From Pseudoduganella rivuli (GTDB taxonomy: Bacteria; Pseudomonadota; Gammaproteobacteria; Burkholderiales; Burkholderiaceae_D), in contig NZ_WKJJ01000009.1 of NCBI RefSeq assembly GCF_009674485.1, positions 248,001-312,000 of the forward strand: a DNA stretch of 64,000 bases, given 5' to 3'. The notes below the pieces were generated by a model. The model was not told where the DNA came from, made no database searches, and was given only the letters and a program-made list of their open reading frames with translations. This document shows, in pieces, positions 1 through 9,590 of this stretch. The translations under genes were made by a program, and so were the position numbers. Position 1 is the first letter of the stretch. Every line of letters begins with the position of its first letter.

Positions 1-2048
1 ACCTTGTACAGCCAGTACGCTTCCAGCTCGCGCCGTCCCTGCTGGCGGATGAATTGCTGCTCCGACTGGCGCACCATGCCCCCCCCACGGTAAGCGAGGC
101 TGGCGCCGGCGCTGAATTGGTCTTCGCGGTAGTCGGCGCCCAGGGTGACGGTCAGCGGAATTTGCTGGTCGAGGCGGTTGTCCGGTCCCGGCACGGAATC
201 GACGGCCGACCAGTTGCGGTTAGCGCTGAAGCGGAAGTCGAATGGCAGCGCATCCTTGTCGAACGCTTTCAGCGGGAATTTCACTTCCACGTCGAGCGTG
301 CGCACTTGCGCCTTGCCCTCGTTCAGCGGCAGGCTCAGCCAATGTCCCGGACGGTCTTCGATCAGCCGCGTGCGGATATAGTCGCGGATACTGCGCTGCG
401 ACGCCCCCACGGAAAACACGGCGCCCGGCGCCCAGAAGTGTTCATAGGTCAGGTCGATGCCGTTGGCCAGTTCCGGCTTCAGGTTCGGGTTGCCGCTGCT
501 GTCCGGCGTGAAGCGCGTGTTCAGGTCCGCCTCGTAGCGGCGCGCCGTCAACTGGTACGTCTGCGGCGCCTTGAACGTGCGTGTCAGCGCCATGCGCAAC
601 TGGCGGCCGCTCTTGTCGGGGAATTTGTACAGGGTTTGCGCGACGGGGCTCAGCACGTGCGTGCTGGATTGCGTGTCGGCCAGGCCGGCGCCGCTGCTGT
701 CGGTGCGGATCGACTCCCAGCGGGCGCCCATGTACACCGACCAGTCTTTCGTCACGTTCCACTCGTCCTGCCCGTAAGCGGCCAGCTTGACGACTTTCGG
801 ACGGAAGCTTTCGCGGATCGTGTCCAGCGGGCCACCGACCAGGCCTTCCACGCGCACAGACGTGTCCTCCGTCAGGTTGCTGCTGGCTTCCCAGCCGCCG
901 GCGATCGCGTGCCCGTCAAACAAGGTGCGCGTGTATTTGCCGGTGGTGCTGTAGTTGGTATAGAGGCTGCGGCTGTCCGAATCGCGGCGCAATACGGTCG
1001 CATGGTCGGCCGTCGCGGACGGCCGCACAGTATCGTTGTCGTTGCGGCCCCGCGAAGCGGACAGTTTGGCATCGAGCTTGCCACCCCACAGCTTGACCAC
1101 CCAGTTGACGTCGCCGCCGCCAAACAACCCGCTGCTGGACGTGTCGCTGCTGCGGTCCACATAGTCGGGCCAACCGAAACTGCCGACGCGGTTGGTGGTC
1201 AGCGCATGCCAGTTGTAGGCGGAGCGCATCGCTTGCAGGTAGCCACTGACGTTTAATTGCTCGTCGTCCGGCAATTTCCAGTTCAAGCGCGGCTGCAGAC
1301 CCAGCATGTTGGAGCGGTTGCGCGATTCGGAAACCGTATCGCGCCACTGCACCACCTGCCCTTGCGGCGTGAGGAAACGGTCGGTCGATGTGCCAGGGGT
1401 GCTGCCTTCGTTATGGCCCAGCATGGCGTTCAGGTAGTACGACAGGTTGTCCACGCGGTCCGCCAGCGTCCCCATCATGAACAGGTTGCTGCTTTGGTCG
1501 GAGCGCGCGCCATTGATGCGCAAGTCGCGCTGCGGCTTGGCCACGACTTTCTTCAGCACGATATTGATGGTGCCGGCAATCGCCTGCATCGAGTGTTCGG
1601 CAGTCGCGGCGCGGATCACTTCGATTTTCTCGATCTGTTCCGGCGTCACCGTGTCCATCGAAAACCCCGGTGGCGGACGCTCGCCGTTGACGAGGATTTG
1701 CGTATATCCATTGCCCAGGCCGCGCATGCGGATGGCGTTGCCGATCACCGTGACGCCGGGGGCGCGTTTCAGCACGTCGAACACATTGGTGTCGCCGAAC
1801 TTGATGATTTCTTCGTGGCTGAGGACAGTCTTGCTGGCGGTATCGTCGCGGCGCGGATCATAAGCTTGCGTATCGCCTTTGATTTCCACGCGCTGGATGG
1901 TCTTGCCGCTGTCGGCCTTGCCGGCCTTGGCCGCCGGCGCCGCCCCTTCCGCACCACCTGCCTTGCTTTCCGCCTGCTCGGCCAGCGCGGCGGAACCGGC
2001 CGTCAGCAGCGTGATTGCCATGGCGATACGGGTCAATGGGAATTTCAT
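1..2048 (-). CDS. TonB-dependent outer membrane receptor (3' end outside window)
   Basis: Outer-membrane receptor predicted to take up a TonB-energised ligand such as a siderophore or other large nutrient. About 682 codons are visible and the gene runs off the left edge, so the last barrel strands are missing. It starts at ATG 2048 with an AAGGAA ribosome site just upstream. Residues 1-23 form a signal peptide ending in ALA. A TonB-box-like stretch (TIQRVEIKG) follows near residue 50. The plug domain shows FDVLKRAPGV and GYTQILVNGERPP, then aromatic-rich alternating beta-barrel strands. No transporter, regulator or FecIR-type sigma system is next to it inside the window, so the ligand cannot be named. 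The family call is firm; substrate is unknown. Confidence 0.9.
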   Translation of the reverse strand, partial: MKFPLTRIAMAITLLTAGSAALAEQAESKAGGAEGAAPAAKAGKADSGKTIQRVEIKGDTQAYDPRRDDTASKTVLSHEEIIKFGDTNVFDVLKRAPGVTVIGNAIRMRGLGNGYTQILVNGERPPPGFSMDTVTPEQIEKIEVIRAATAEHSMQAIAGTINIVLKKVVAKPQRDLRINGARSDQSSNLFMMGTLADRVDNLSYYLNAMLGHNEGSTPGTSTDRFLTPQGQVVQWRDTVSESRNRSNMLGLQPRLNWKLPDDEQLNVSGYLQAMRSAYNWHALTTNRVGSFGWPDYVDRSSDTSSSGLFGGGDVNWVVKLWGGKLDAKLSASRGRNDNDTVRPSATADHATVLRRDSDSRSLYTNYSTTGKYTRTLFDGHAIAGGWEASSNLTEDTSVRVEGLVGGPLDTIRESFRPKVVKLAAYGQDEWNVTKDWSVYMGARWESIRTDSSGAGLADTQSSTHVLSPVAQTLYKFPDKSGRQLRMALTRTFKAPQTYQLTARRYEADLNTRFTPDSSGNPNLKPELANGIDLTYEHFWAPGAVFSVGASQRSIRDYIRTRLIEDRPGHWLSLPLNEGKAQVRTLDVEVKFPLKAFDKDALPFDFRFSANRNWSAVDSVPGPDNRLDQQIPLTVTLGADYREDQFSAGASLAYRGGGMVRQSEQQFIRQQGRRELEAYWLYK

Positions 2049-2209
2049 TATTTCCTTGAGGGAATTGCAAATTTCGCAAATTATGCACAGGATTTTTCCC
2101 TCTGTACAACTTCTGCAACATGCTGAAACAAATACTCACGCTCTTGAGCGCAGCCGAAAATTTCCCACGCCATTTAAATGCCGGGCACTTTTTTCCAAAT
2201 GAGAACTTT

Positions 2210-2222
2210 GGGGCCAGGCCCC
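2210..2222. repeat. GC-rich palindromic repeat core (copy 1)
   Basis: The 13-mer GGGGCCAGGCCCC lies in the gap between topB and the receptor gene. Its reverse complement, GGGGCCTGGCCCC, recurs at 33323-33335, and a near copy sits at 33302-33313. The surrounding sequence (GTCGAC and ACTAGT just downstream) is not shared with the 33.3 kb copies. It looks like a short dispersed intergenic repeat; function unknown. Confidence 0.5.
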
Positions 2223-2253
2223 GTAATGTCGACTAGTTGGACACCAATGAAAA

Positions 2254-2276
2254 ACGGGACCGAAGTCCCGTTCTTG
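2254..2276 (-). terminator. Rho-independent terminator of topB
   Basis: A perfect 7-bp stem, ACGGGAC (2254-2260) and GTCCCGT (2265-2271), closes on a CGAA loop. Read on the minus strand it is followed by a run of five T residues. It lies about 20 bases past the topB stop codon. Confidence 0.8.
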
Positions 2277-2293
2277 TGCAGTGCGCGAGGCGC

Positions 2294-4960
2294 TTATTTG
2301 GCGGCGGCGGCAGCCTTGCGTGCCGGCGCTTTTTTCGCGGCGGGTTTGACTGCGGCTTTCGCAGCCGGCTTGTCGGCGGCTTTTTTCGCTGCCGGCTTTT
2401 TCGCCGGCGCCGCTGCTTCCGCGCCGCCGTCCGCATCGTTCGCCGCGCCGTCGTCATTGGCGGCGGCCTTGGTTTTCGCACCCGGCTTGGCCTTGCGTTC
2501 TTCGAATTCGAAGCCGATCTTGCCATCCTTGCCCTTGACCAGGAAGGCCTTGAACGGACGGCGCGTGCGCTGCGAAATGAAGCCCGGCAGCAAATCCGTC
2601 TTGCCATCGTTGAGCAGCTTGCTCATCTGCTCCGGCAGGATTTCCTGTTGCAGGATAATGCGGCTGGAACGGAAGTCGCACGCCTTCGGCTTCGCGACCG
2701 TGTGCTCGCACACGTAGGCCAGGCCCATTTCATACACATGGCCTGTGCATTTCGGGCATGGACCGACCGGCGTCTGGTTCGAGAAATCGACGCCTTCGCC
2801 ATCTTCGCCTTCTTCATCGTTCTGGCCGAAGTCGAATTCCAGCTTGAAGTTCTTGATCTCTTCATCGCGCACGATGCGCAGGATGGCGGCAAACGGACGG
2901 CCCATCTTCGAACGGAAACCTTGCAGCGGACCGATGGTGCGTTCCTTCAGCAATTCTTCCACTTCGTTGATTTCAAACTGGCGGCTGCCCGGCGTTTTCG
3001 TCATCGAGAATTCGCACTTGGTGCACGCAAAGCGGCGGTAGTTTTCCTTGACGGTGCCGCCGCAATTCGGGCACGGCGTCGTCAGCGTCGCGTAATCGCC
3101 GGGGATCGTATCGTTGTCGTATTCCTTGGCGCGCTTGACGATAATCTGCGTCATTTGCGCGATTTCACGCATGAATTCTTCGCGCGAAATCTTGCCCTTC
3201 TCCATCTGCGACAGCTTGTATTCCCACTCGCCCGTCAATTCCGGCGCCGTCAATTCATCCACGCCCAGGCCATGCAGCAAGGTCATCAGCTGCGATGCTT
3301 TCGCGGTCGGGATCAGGTCGCGGCCTTCGCGCAACAGGTATTTTTCCGTCAGCAGACCTTCAATGATGGCGGCGCGCGTGGCCGGCGTGCCCAGGCCCTT
3401 GCCGGCCATCGCATCGCGCAATTCGTCAGAATCCACCAGCTTGCCCGCGCCTTCCATAGCCGACAGCAACGTCGCCTCGTTGTAGCGCGCAGGCGGTTTC
3501 GTCACCAGTCCGTTCGGCGTGACTTTCTCGGTGTGGACTTTCTCGCCCTTCTCCACCGCCACCAGGTTGCCGCCGCCATCCTTGTCGTCGGTAACGTCCT
3601 TGCCATAGATGGCCATCCAGCCCGGATTGGTCATCACCTTGCCTTCGGTCTTGAACTGATGGCCCGCGACTTCCGTGAAGCGCGTGGTGACGAGGAATTC
3701 CGCCGCCGGGAAGAACACGGCCATGAAGCGGCGCGTGACCAGGTCGTACAGTTTCTGTTCCGGCTCCGACAAGCCTTTCGGGACCGTGCCGGTCGGGATG
3801 ATGGCAAAGTGGTCCGAGATCTTCGTGTTGTCGAAGATGCGCTTGTTCGGCTTGACCCAGCCCTTGGTCAGGATCTGCTTGGCAAACGTGTGGTAATTGT
3901 TGTTCTCGCCCAGCACGCCCAGCACTTGCTTGGCCGTGTCCAGGTAATCTTCCGGCAGGTGGCGCGAATCGGTACGCGGGTAAGTCAGCACCTTGTGCTT
4001 TTCATACAGCGCCTGCGCCAGGCCCAGCGTGTTCTTGGCGGAGAAACCGAAGCGGCCGTTGGCCTCACGCTGCAGGCTGGTCAGGTCGAACAGACCGGGC
4101 GCCATCGACGTGGTCGGCTTCGACTCTTCCGTGACGATACCCTGCTTGCCCTTGCACGCGACGACGATGCTGTCCGCGGCGGCTTTCGACCACAGGCGTT
4201 CCGCTTTCTTTTCCGGATCCTGCTCGTCTTTCTTGAACTTGGTGTCCAGCCAGCGGCCTTCATAAATGCCGTTGGCACAGATGAATTCCGCGCGCACTTC
4301 CCAGTAATCGCGCGGCACGAACTTCTTGATTTTCTCTTCGCGCTCGACCACGATCGACAAGGTCGGCGTCTGCACGCGACCCACGGTGGTCAGGTAAAAA
4401 CCGCCTTCTTTCGAATTGAACGCGGTCATGGCGCGGGTGCCGTTAATGCCGATCAGCCAGTCCGCTTCCGAACGGCAGCGCGCGGCATCGGCCAGCGGCA
4501 GCATTTCTTCATCGCTGCGCAAGCGGGAAAAGCCGTCGCGGATCGCGGCCGGCGTCATCGATTGCAGCCACAGGCGCTTGATCGGCTGCTTGGCCTTGGC
4601 ATTCTGCGCGATCAGACGGAAGATCAATTCACCCTCGCGGCCCGCGTCACATGCGTTAATCAGGGCGGTAACATCTTTACGCTTGATCAGCTTGTTCAAC
4701 ACCTTGAGGCGCGATTCGGTCTTGGCGATGGGATTCAGCGCGAAGTACGGGGGAATCATCGGCAAGTGCGTGAAACTCCATTTGCCCCGCTTGACGTCAT
4801 ATTCCTCTGGAACGGCAATTTCCAGCAGGTGGCCGACGGCGGACGACAGCACATACTCGTCGGATTCAAAGTACTCATCGTGCTTGGTAAAGCCGCCCAG
4901 CGACTTCGCGATATCGTTCGCGACAGAAGGCTTCTCGGCGATGATGAGGGTTTTGGTCAT
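2294..4960 (-). CDS. topB: DNA topoisomerase III
   Basis: Type IA topoisomerase that relaxes and decatenates DNA through a transient 5'-phosphotyrosine link. The Toprim domain carries EKPSVA (9-14) and DAGREGE (105-111). The catalytic tyrosine is Tyr327 in VLTYPRTDSR. The C-terminal part has a four-cysteine finger (CPNCGG ... CTKCEF) and a second cysteine cluster (CPKCTG ... CEH ... CDF). At 888 residues it is longer than E. coli TopB (653). The last 55 or so residues are almost only Ala, Lys and Pro, like histone H1. It follows smg by 87 bases and is probably the last gene of the LysM-dprA-smg-topB operon. Confidence 0.96.
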   Translation of the reverse strand: MTKTLIIAEKPSVANDIAKSLGGFTKHDEYFESDEYVLSSAVGHLLEIAVPEEYDVKRGKWSFTHLPMIPPYFALNPIAKTESRLKVLNKLIKRKDVTALINACDAGREGELIFRLIAQNAKAKQPIKRLWLQSMTPAAIRDGFSRLRSDEEMLPLADAARCRSEADWLIGINGTRAMTAFNSKEGGFYLTTVGRVQTPTLSIVVEREEKIKKFVPRDYWEVRAEFICANGIYEGRWLDTKFKKDEQDPEKKAERLWSKAAADSIVVACKGKQGIVTEESKPTTSMAPGLFDLTSLQREANGRFGFSAKNTLGLAQALYEKHKVLTYPRTDSRHLPEDYLDTAKQVLGVLGENNNYHTFAKQILTKGWVKPNKRIFDNTKISDHFAIIPTGTVPKGLSEPEQKLYDLVTRRFMAVFFPAAEFLVTTRFTEVAGHQFKTEGKVMTNPGWMAIYGKDVTDDKDGGGNLVAVEKGEKVHTEKVTPNGLVTKPPARYNEATLLSAMEGAGKLVDSDELRDAMAGKGLGTPATRAAIIEGLLTEKYLLREGRDLIPTAKASQLMTLLHGLGVDELTAPELTGEWEYKLSQMEKGKISREEFMREIAQMTQIIVKRAKEYDNDTIPGDYATLTTPCPNCGGTVKENYRRFACTKCEFSMTKTPGSRQFEINEVEELLKERTIGPLQGFRSKMGRPFAAILRIVRDEEIKNFKLEFDFGQNDEEGEDGEGVDFSNQTPVGPCPKCTGHVYEMGLAYVCEHTVAKPKACDFRSSRIILQQEILPEQMSKLLNDGKTDLLPGFISQRTRRPFKAFLVKGKDGKIGFEFEERKAKPGAKTKAAANDDGAANDADGGAEAAAPAKKPAAKKAADKPAAKAAVKPAAKKAPARKAAAAAK

Positions 4961-5047
4961 AGTGTTGAATTCTCTTTTTTATACTGTAGTGGCGACACGG
5001 CACGCTTGCTAAGTGCACGAGCGGTGTGGCAAAGCGAGGTATACGGG

Positions 5048-5512
5048 TCAGTGCAACAGGCGCGGCAACTGGTCTTCATCCGAACCGAACAGATCGTCGA
5101 ACATCAGCGCATCCGGCTCCTTGCCCTGGCTCCACAACACCAGCAAGACAATGATCTTCAGTTTGCCCAGCGACACGGGGATTTCATTCAGCGCCAGCGC
5201 GCGCTCGATGACGATTTCACGCTGCAATGGCGACAGCACTTGCGCGCTCTCCAGAAACTGGATGAAGCCGATCGCCGGTGTGCCTAACGCATCCCTTTCC
5301 TCTTCCACATAATAGCGGATACCAGTGGAAGCAGCCGTCGGCGCCTGCTCGGCGCCGGCCATTGCATTCAAGTCTGTCAGCCAGACCAGCGCTTCGGAAA
5401 TCTCCATGTCGTCGAACCCGACGGCCGACAGTTTCCGCGCCAGCGCGGCCGGCTCAGGGCACGCGTCGGGACGGTAATAAGTCTCATAGAGATAAACCAG
5501 GATGTCGAACAT
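5048..5512 (-). CDS. smg: Smg/DUF494 family protein
   Basis: Small acidic protein of 154 residues beginning MFDILVYLYETYY, the characteristic start of the Smg (DUF494) family. The family is almost always encoded beside dprA in beta- and gammaproteobacteria, and its biochemical role is not established. No signal peptide or membrane segment is seen. It lies 61 bases downstream of dprA and 87 bases upstream of topB on the same strand, so it is probably cotranscribed with them. Confidence 0.92.
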   Translation of the reverse strand: MFDILVYLYETYYRPDACPEPAALARKLSAVGFDDMEISEALVWLTDLNAMAGAEQAPTAASTGIRYYVEEERDALGTPAIGFIQFLESAQVLSPLQREIVIERALALNEIPVSLGKLKIIVLLVLWSQGKEPDALMFDDLFGSDEDQLPRLLH

Positions 5513-5573
5513 GGCGCTACTCTAACAGTTAAGATCGGCGAAACACAAGTCCCGCACTTTAATAGCGTCGGGC

Positions 5574-6746
5574 TCAGTTTTGCAACCTTTGATAGATTCC
5601 GCCCGGTAATCTCTCGATCAATCCCGCCAATTCCAGCGCCAATAAATGGCCTTGCGTATCAGGCAGCGGCAAACCCGCCCGCTGCGCCAGCGCCTCGGCG
5701 GGCGCCGGATCGTGGCCCAGCGCCACCAGCAATTCGGCCAGTTGCCCATGCACGGCGGCGCTGCGCTGGGCGCGTGAACTTTCCGCGCACCCATGCATGC
5801 CCGGTTGCACCACATCCAGCACGTGGGCCACCGATTCCACCAGGATCGCGCCCTTGCGCAACAATTCGTGGCAGCCATGGGCCAGCGGCGAATGAATCGA
5901 TCCGGGGATGGCCATCACGTCGCGCCCCTGCTCCGCCGCCAGCTTGGCCGTGATCAGCGAACCGGATTTCTCCGCCGCCTCCACCACCAGCACGCCCCGC
6001 GATAACCCGCTGAGAATACGGTTACGCTTGGGGAAGTGGTCCGGCCTTGGCGGCGTGCCCAGCGGATATTCGCTGACGATGCAGCCCTGCTCCGCAATCC
6101 GCTGCATCAAGTCCAGGTTGCGCCGGGGATAGGCGAGATCGATGCCCGCGCCGATCACGGCCACGGTGGAGCCTTGCCCCGCCAGTCCGCCCCGGTGCGC
6201 CGCCGCATCGATGCCCAGCGCCAGCCCGGACACGACCACCAGCCCTGCTTCCGAAATTCCCCGCGCAAACTGTTCGGCATGGGCCACGCCTTGCGCACTG
6301 GCATTGCGCGCGCCCACCACGCCGACCGCGGGCCGGCCCAGCAGCGAACGGTCCCCTTCTATATATAGAAGCACGGGCGGATCCGCGATTTCTTTCAGCA
6401 GCGGCGGGTAATCCGCATCGCCGGCCACCATCAGGCTGCAGCCCGGCTGCCGCGCCCACGCCAGCGCTTCGTCCGTCATGCGCGCCAGTTGGTCCAGCCA
6501 GTCCGGGCGAGGATTGTGCAAAGCGTTCACCGCCGCGTCGAGATGGCAGGCGGGCAGCACGTCGGCCAGCCATTCAGCCAGTGTCTCGGGGGCGGTGCTG
6601 AAAATTGCGGCAGGGTCTGCCTGTTGATCGAGCAGCGCTTTGGCGGCCACGGGGCCGACGTGGGGCGTTTCCGCCAGGCGCAACCAGGCAGCCGCGTCGC
6701 GCTGGCTGCCTGGCATTGCATCGGCTGGGATCTCCGTGGCTTGCAC
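5574..6746 (-). CDS. dprA: DNA-processing protein DprA
   Basis: Single-strand DNA-binding protein that loads RecA on incoming DNA during natural transformation. An N-terminal SAM/helix-hairpin-helix-like region is followed by the Rossmann-like DprA core with GVVGARNASAQG and VSGLALGIDAAAHRGGL, and by a C-terminal winged-helix region from about residue 330. At 390 residues it has normal length. It starts 8 bases after the stop of the upstream LysM gene. A second possible start at ATG 6716 would remove ten residues. Its presence suggests but does not prove competence. Confidence 0.95.
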   Translation of the reverse strand: MQATEIPADAMPGSQRDAAAWLRLAETPHVGPVAAKALLDQQADPAAIFSTAPETLAEWLADVLPACHLDAAVNALHNPRPDWLDQLARMTDEALAWARQPGCSLMVAGDADYPPLLKEIADPPVLLYIEGDRSLLGRPAVGVVGARNASAQGVAHAEQFARGISEAGLVVVSGLALGIDAAAHRGGLAGQGSTVAVIGAGIDLAYPRRNLDLMQRIAEQGCIVSEYPLGTPPRPDHFPKRNRILSGLSRGVLVVEAAEKSGSLITAKLAAEQGRDVMAIPGSIHSPLAHGCHELLRKGAILVESVAHVLDVVQPGMHGCAESSRAQRSAAVHGQLAELLVALGHDPAPAEALAQRAGLPLPDTQGHLLALELAGLIERLPGGIYQRLQN

Positions 6747-6754
6747 GGCGTCGG

Positions 6755-7861
6755 TTACTCCGGCGATGTGGCGACGTCGCCTACCTCGACTGGTTCGGTC
6801 ACCTGCATGATCAAGCCATAAGAAATATGTTTGAACACGCGGAAGATAAACAAGCTGCCCACTTCTTCATCCGGCAGCTTGACCTGCGGATCGCCGAGGT
6901 TGTGCCAGCCTTTGCTGGCACCAGCATCGGTGACCATCTTCCCCCGATGGTACAACTGCAGCACAGAGCCGACATCGAGTCCGTCAACCTTGCCCCGGTT
7001 GACAGAGACCACCTGGTTCTGGCCCGCGTGCGTGACGCCGCCATAAATGGCGACCACATTCGCATTGACTTTACGCTCCGGCGGATGCGGCACGAAATGG
7101 TTCATCGGTGTGGGCGGCATTTGCATCAACATGTCGCCCTTGCCCATTTCTTCTTTCGCCGTGGCCACGACAAAGGTATGGACATCCGACCCCGCGGCGG
7201 CCGGCTTCACCAATTTCAAGGTGCCCAGGTAAAACGCTTCCTGGCCGATGACCGCTTTAGTGATGGGGTCTTTCAATGGCTTACCGGGCCGGAACACCTG
7301 GAACGACGTGCCATCTTTCAGATCGCCCCGCACATAGGCTTTTTCATCCTTGCCCATGAACATGTGCCCCTCTTGCGCGGCAATGATGCGGGGCGCATTG
7401 GCCAGTTCATCGTTTTCAATGATCAGCGGCTGCGACAGGAAAGGTTCGATCGCGCCGTTCGGAATGGACTTGACGGCATCCTTGCCCAGCCCTTCCATGC
7501 GCAACTGCGGTTGCAGGCGCAAGTCCGACGGATTGCCGGCCCCGCCCGCGCCGCCCATGCCCACCGGCGTGCCCAGCCGCAAGCGGCCCGATGCACGGTC
7601 CAGGTAGACGATCTGGCCCGGATAAATCCAGTGAGGATTCCTGATTTCCTCCTTGTTCATGCCCCAGACCTGCGGCCAGCACCACGGTTTTTCCAGGAAT
7701 CGCCCGGAAATGTCCCATAGCGTATCGCCTTTGACCACCACGTGCTGGTCCGGCGCATTGGGGCGGAAATCGCACTGCATGGCTTGCGCCCCGGACATCG
7801 CCGCACTGGAAATAAGGCAGGCGATCGTCAGGCGTGCGCCGACTGTGCTAAAATTTTTCAT
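6755..7861 (-). CDS. Secreted LysM peptidoglycan-binding protein
   Basis: Exported protein of 368 residues with one N-terminal LysM module: signal peptide MKNFSTVG...SGAQA, then HVVVKGDTLWDISGRFLEKP and a YPGQIVYLD closing segment. LysM modules bind the glycan of peptidoglycan. The remaining 270 or so residues have no motif I recognise. The start is placed at ATG 7861, preceded by GAAAGG and giving a clean signal peptide; an in-frame start 69 bases upstream would bury the signal. First gene of the probable LysM-dprA-smg-topB operon, divergent from def. Confidence 0.88.
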   Translation of the reverse strand: MKNFSTVGARLTIACLISSAAMSGAQAMQCDFRPNAPDQHVVVKGDTLWDISGRFLEKPWCWPQVWGMNKEEIRNPHWIYPGQIVYLDRASGRLRLGTPVGMGGAGGAGNPSDLRLQPQLRMEGLGKDAVKSIPNGAIEPFLSQPLIIENDELANAPRIIAAQEGHMFMGKDEKAYVRGDLKDGTSFQVFRPGKPLKDPITKAVIGQEAFYLGTLKLVKPAAAGSDVHTFVVATAKEEMGKGDMLMQMPPTPMNHFVPHPPERKVNANVVAIYGGVTHAGQNQVVSVNRGKVDGLDVGSVLQLYHRGKMVTDAGASKGWHNLGDPQVKLPDEEVGSLFIFRVFKHISYGLIMQVTEPVEVGDVATSPE

Positions 7862-8017
7862 TGATAAAGGCCTTTCCCACCAAAGGCTTTGGCGCAGTGA
7901 ATTGCCGTAGTGAATCAAATTTCTGCCCATAATACCCTGAACTCACAAGAACAGTCACACAGCGCACGCGCGGCGTTGCTGGCCAGCCTTGTTGTATTTT
8001 TAAGTCTCTGACCCCGC

Positions 8018-8557
8018 ATGTCCAAACTGAATATCCTCCGCTACCCCGATCCGCGCCTGCACAAAGTTGCCAAGCCCGTCACCGTATTCGATGCCCGCCT
8101 GGCCAAACTGGTGGAAGACATGGCTGAAACCATGTACGACGCGCCCGGCGTCGGCCTGGCGGCCACCCAGGTGGACGTGCACGAACGCCTGATGATCATC
8201 GACGTCACCGAAGACAAGACCGGCCTGAGAGCCTACATCAACCCGGAAATCGTCTGGTCCAGCGAAGAAAAGCAGGTCTACGATGAAGGTTGCCTGTCGG
8301 TGCCCGGCGTCTACGACGGCGTTGAACGCCCGGCCCGCGTCAAGGTCCGCGCACTCGACGTCAAGGGCGAGCCCTTCGAAGTGGAAGCCGATGGCTTGCT
8401 GGCTGTATGCATTCAGCACGAAATGGACCATTTGATGGGTAAAGTGTTCGTTGAATACCTGTCACCCTTGAAGCGCAACCGCATCAAGACCAAAATGGTC
8501 AAGGAAGAACGCGAGATTGCGCGCGACCAGGCTTCGCGCGCCCAACGCCGCCGATAG
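8018..8557 (+). CDS. def: Peptide deformylase
   Basis: Metalloenzyme that removes the N-formyl group from nascent proteins. All three family motifs are present in 179 residues: GVGLAATQ (44-51), EGCLSVPG with metal ligand Cys92, and QHEMDHLMG with ligands His134 and His138. It is followed 76 bases later by fmt, the enzyme that puts the formyl group on, in the usual def-fmt pair. Confidence 0.97.
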   Translation: MSKLNILRYPDPRLHKVAKPVTVFDARLAKLVEDMAETMYDAPGVGLAATQVDVHERLMIIDVTEDKTGLRAYINPEIVWSSEEKQVYDEGCLSVPGVYDGVERPARVKVRALDVKGEPFEVEADGLLAVCIQHEMDHLMGKVFVEYLSPLKRNRIKTKMVKEEREIARDQASRAQRRR

Positions 8558-8633
8558 GCCGTTTAGAGCATTTCAGCGGCCGGGCCCGGTATGCCCCGGC
8601 CCGCCGCGTGTCCGCCATCAAAGAGGAACAATA

Positions 8634-9590
8634 ATGAAAATCGTCTTCGCCGGCACGCCAGAATTCGCGGCAGTCGCATTGCAGGCCCTGCATGAAGCAG
8701 GCTTCGAGATTCCCCTGGTGCTGACCCAGCCCGACCGTCCGGCCGGACGCGGCATGCATTTGCAGCCGTCGGCCGTCAAACAATACGCCGTCGCCCACAA
8801 CATTCCTGTCGCCCAGCCGCTGTCGCTGCGCATGGACAGCAAGGACCCGCAGCGCGCGGCCGAAGCCAGGGAAGCGCATGAGCGCCTGCTGGCCACGGAT
8901 TACGATGCGATGGTGGTGGCCGCTTACGGCCTGATCCTGCCCCGCAGCACGCTCGACATCAAGCCCTGCATCAACATCCACGGTTCCCTGCTGCCGCGCT
9001 GGCGCGGCGCCGCGCCGATCCACCGCGCCATTGAAGCGGGCGATGCGGAAACGGGCGTCACCATCATGGAAATGGAAGAAGGCCTGGATACCGGCCCGAT
9101 GCTGCTGATCGAGCGCTTGCCGATCGGCCCGCACGACACCACGGCCATCCTGCACGACAAGCTGGCCGCCATGGGCGCCGCCATGTGCGTCAAAGTGCTG
9201 CGCAAGATGGAACACGGCGTGGTCGAAGCCGTGCCGCAACCGGAAGCCGGCGTCACCTATGCCGCCAAGATCAGCAAGGACGAGGCCACGCTGGATTTCA
9301 CCGCGTCCGCCAAAGAAATCGGCCGCAAGATCCGCGCCTTCAACCCGTTCCCCGGCGCGCATGGGTCCGTCAATGGCGTCACCATCAAGCTGTGGAATGC
9401 CGAAGTACTCGATGCGGACAGTTCCGCGCCGGCCGGCCAGGTATTGGCGGCCGATGCGCAGCATGGCATCGTCGTGGCCTGCGGTTCCGGCTCGCTGCGC
9501 CTGACGGAATTGCAAAAGCCGGGCGGCAAGCGCCTGCCGGCTGCCGAGTTCATTAAAGGTTTCCCACTGGACGGCCTGACGTTCGAGTGA
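8634..9590 (+). CDS. fmt: Methionyl-tRNA formyltransferase
   Basis: Transfers a formyl group from 10-formyl-THF to initiator Met-tRNA. The N-terminal catalytic domain starts MKIVFAGTPEFA and holds the NIHGSLLPRWRGAAP signature; the C-terminal OB-like domain ends KPGGKRLPAAEFIKGFPLD. The start at ATG 8634 has AGAGGAAC upstream and gives 318 residues, normal for the family; a longer in-frame reading would extend into def. The stop codon overlaps the start of the LysR gene. A diverged second copy of its last 90 bases lies at 11751-11826. Confidence 0.97.
   Translation: MKIVFAGTPEFAAVALQALHEAGFEIPLVLTQPDRPAGRGMHLQPSAVKQYAVAHNIPVAQPLSLRMDSKDPQRAAEAREAHERLLATDYDAMVVAAYGLILPRSTLDIKPCINIHGSLLPRWRGAAPIHRAIEAGDAETGVTIMEMEEGLDTGPMLLIERLPIGPHDTTAILHDKLAAMGAAMCVKVLRKMEHGVVEAVPQPEAGVTYAAKISKDEATLDFTASAKEIGRKIRAFNPFPGAHGSVNGVTIKLWNAEVLDADSSAPAGQVLAADAQHGIVVACGSGSLRLTELQKPGGKRLPAAEFIKGFPLDGLTFE

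Noticed and set aside
2237..5287. Plus-strand open frame of 1,016 codons opposite topB and smg
   Set aside because: It is a GC-rich antisense shadow: it covers two well-recognised genes on the other strand, is dominated by Arg/Ala/His-type residues and has no recognisable domain.
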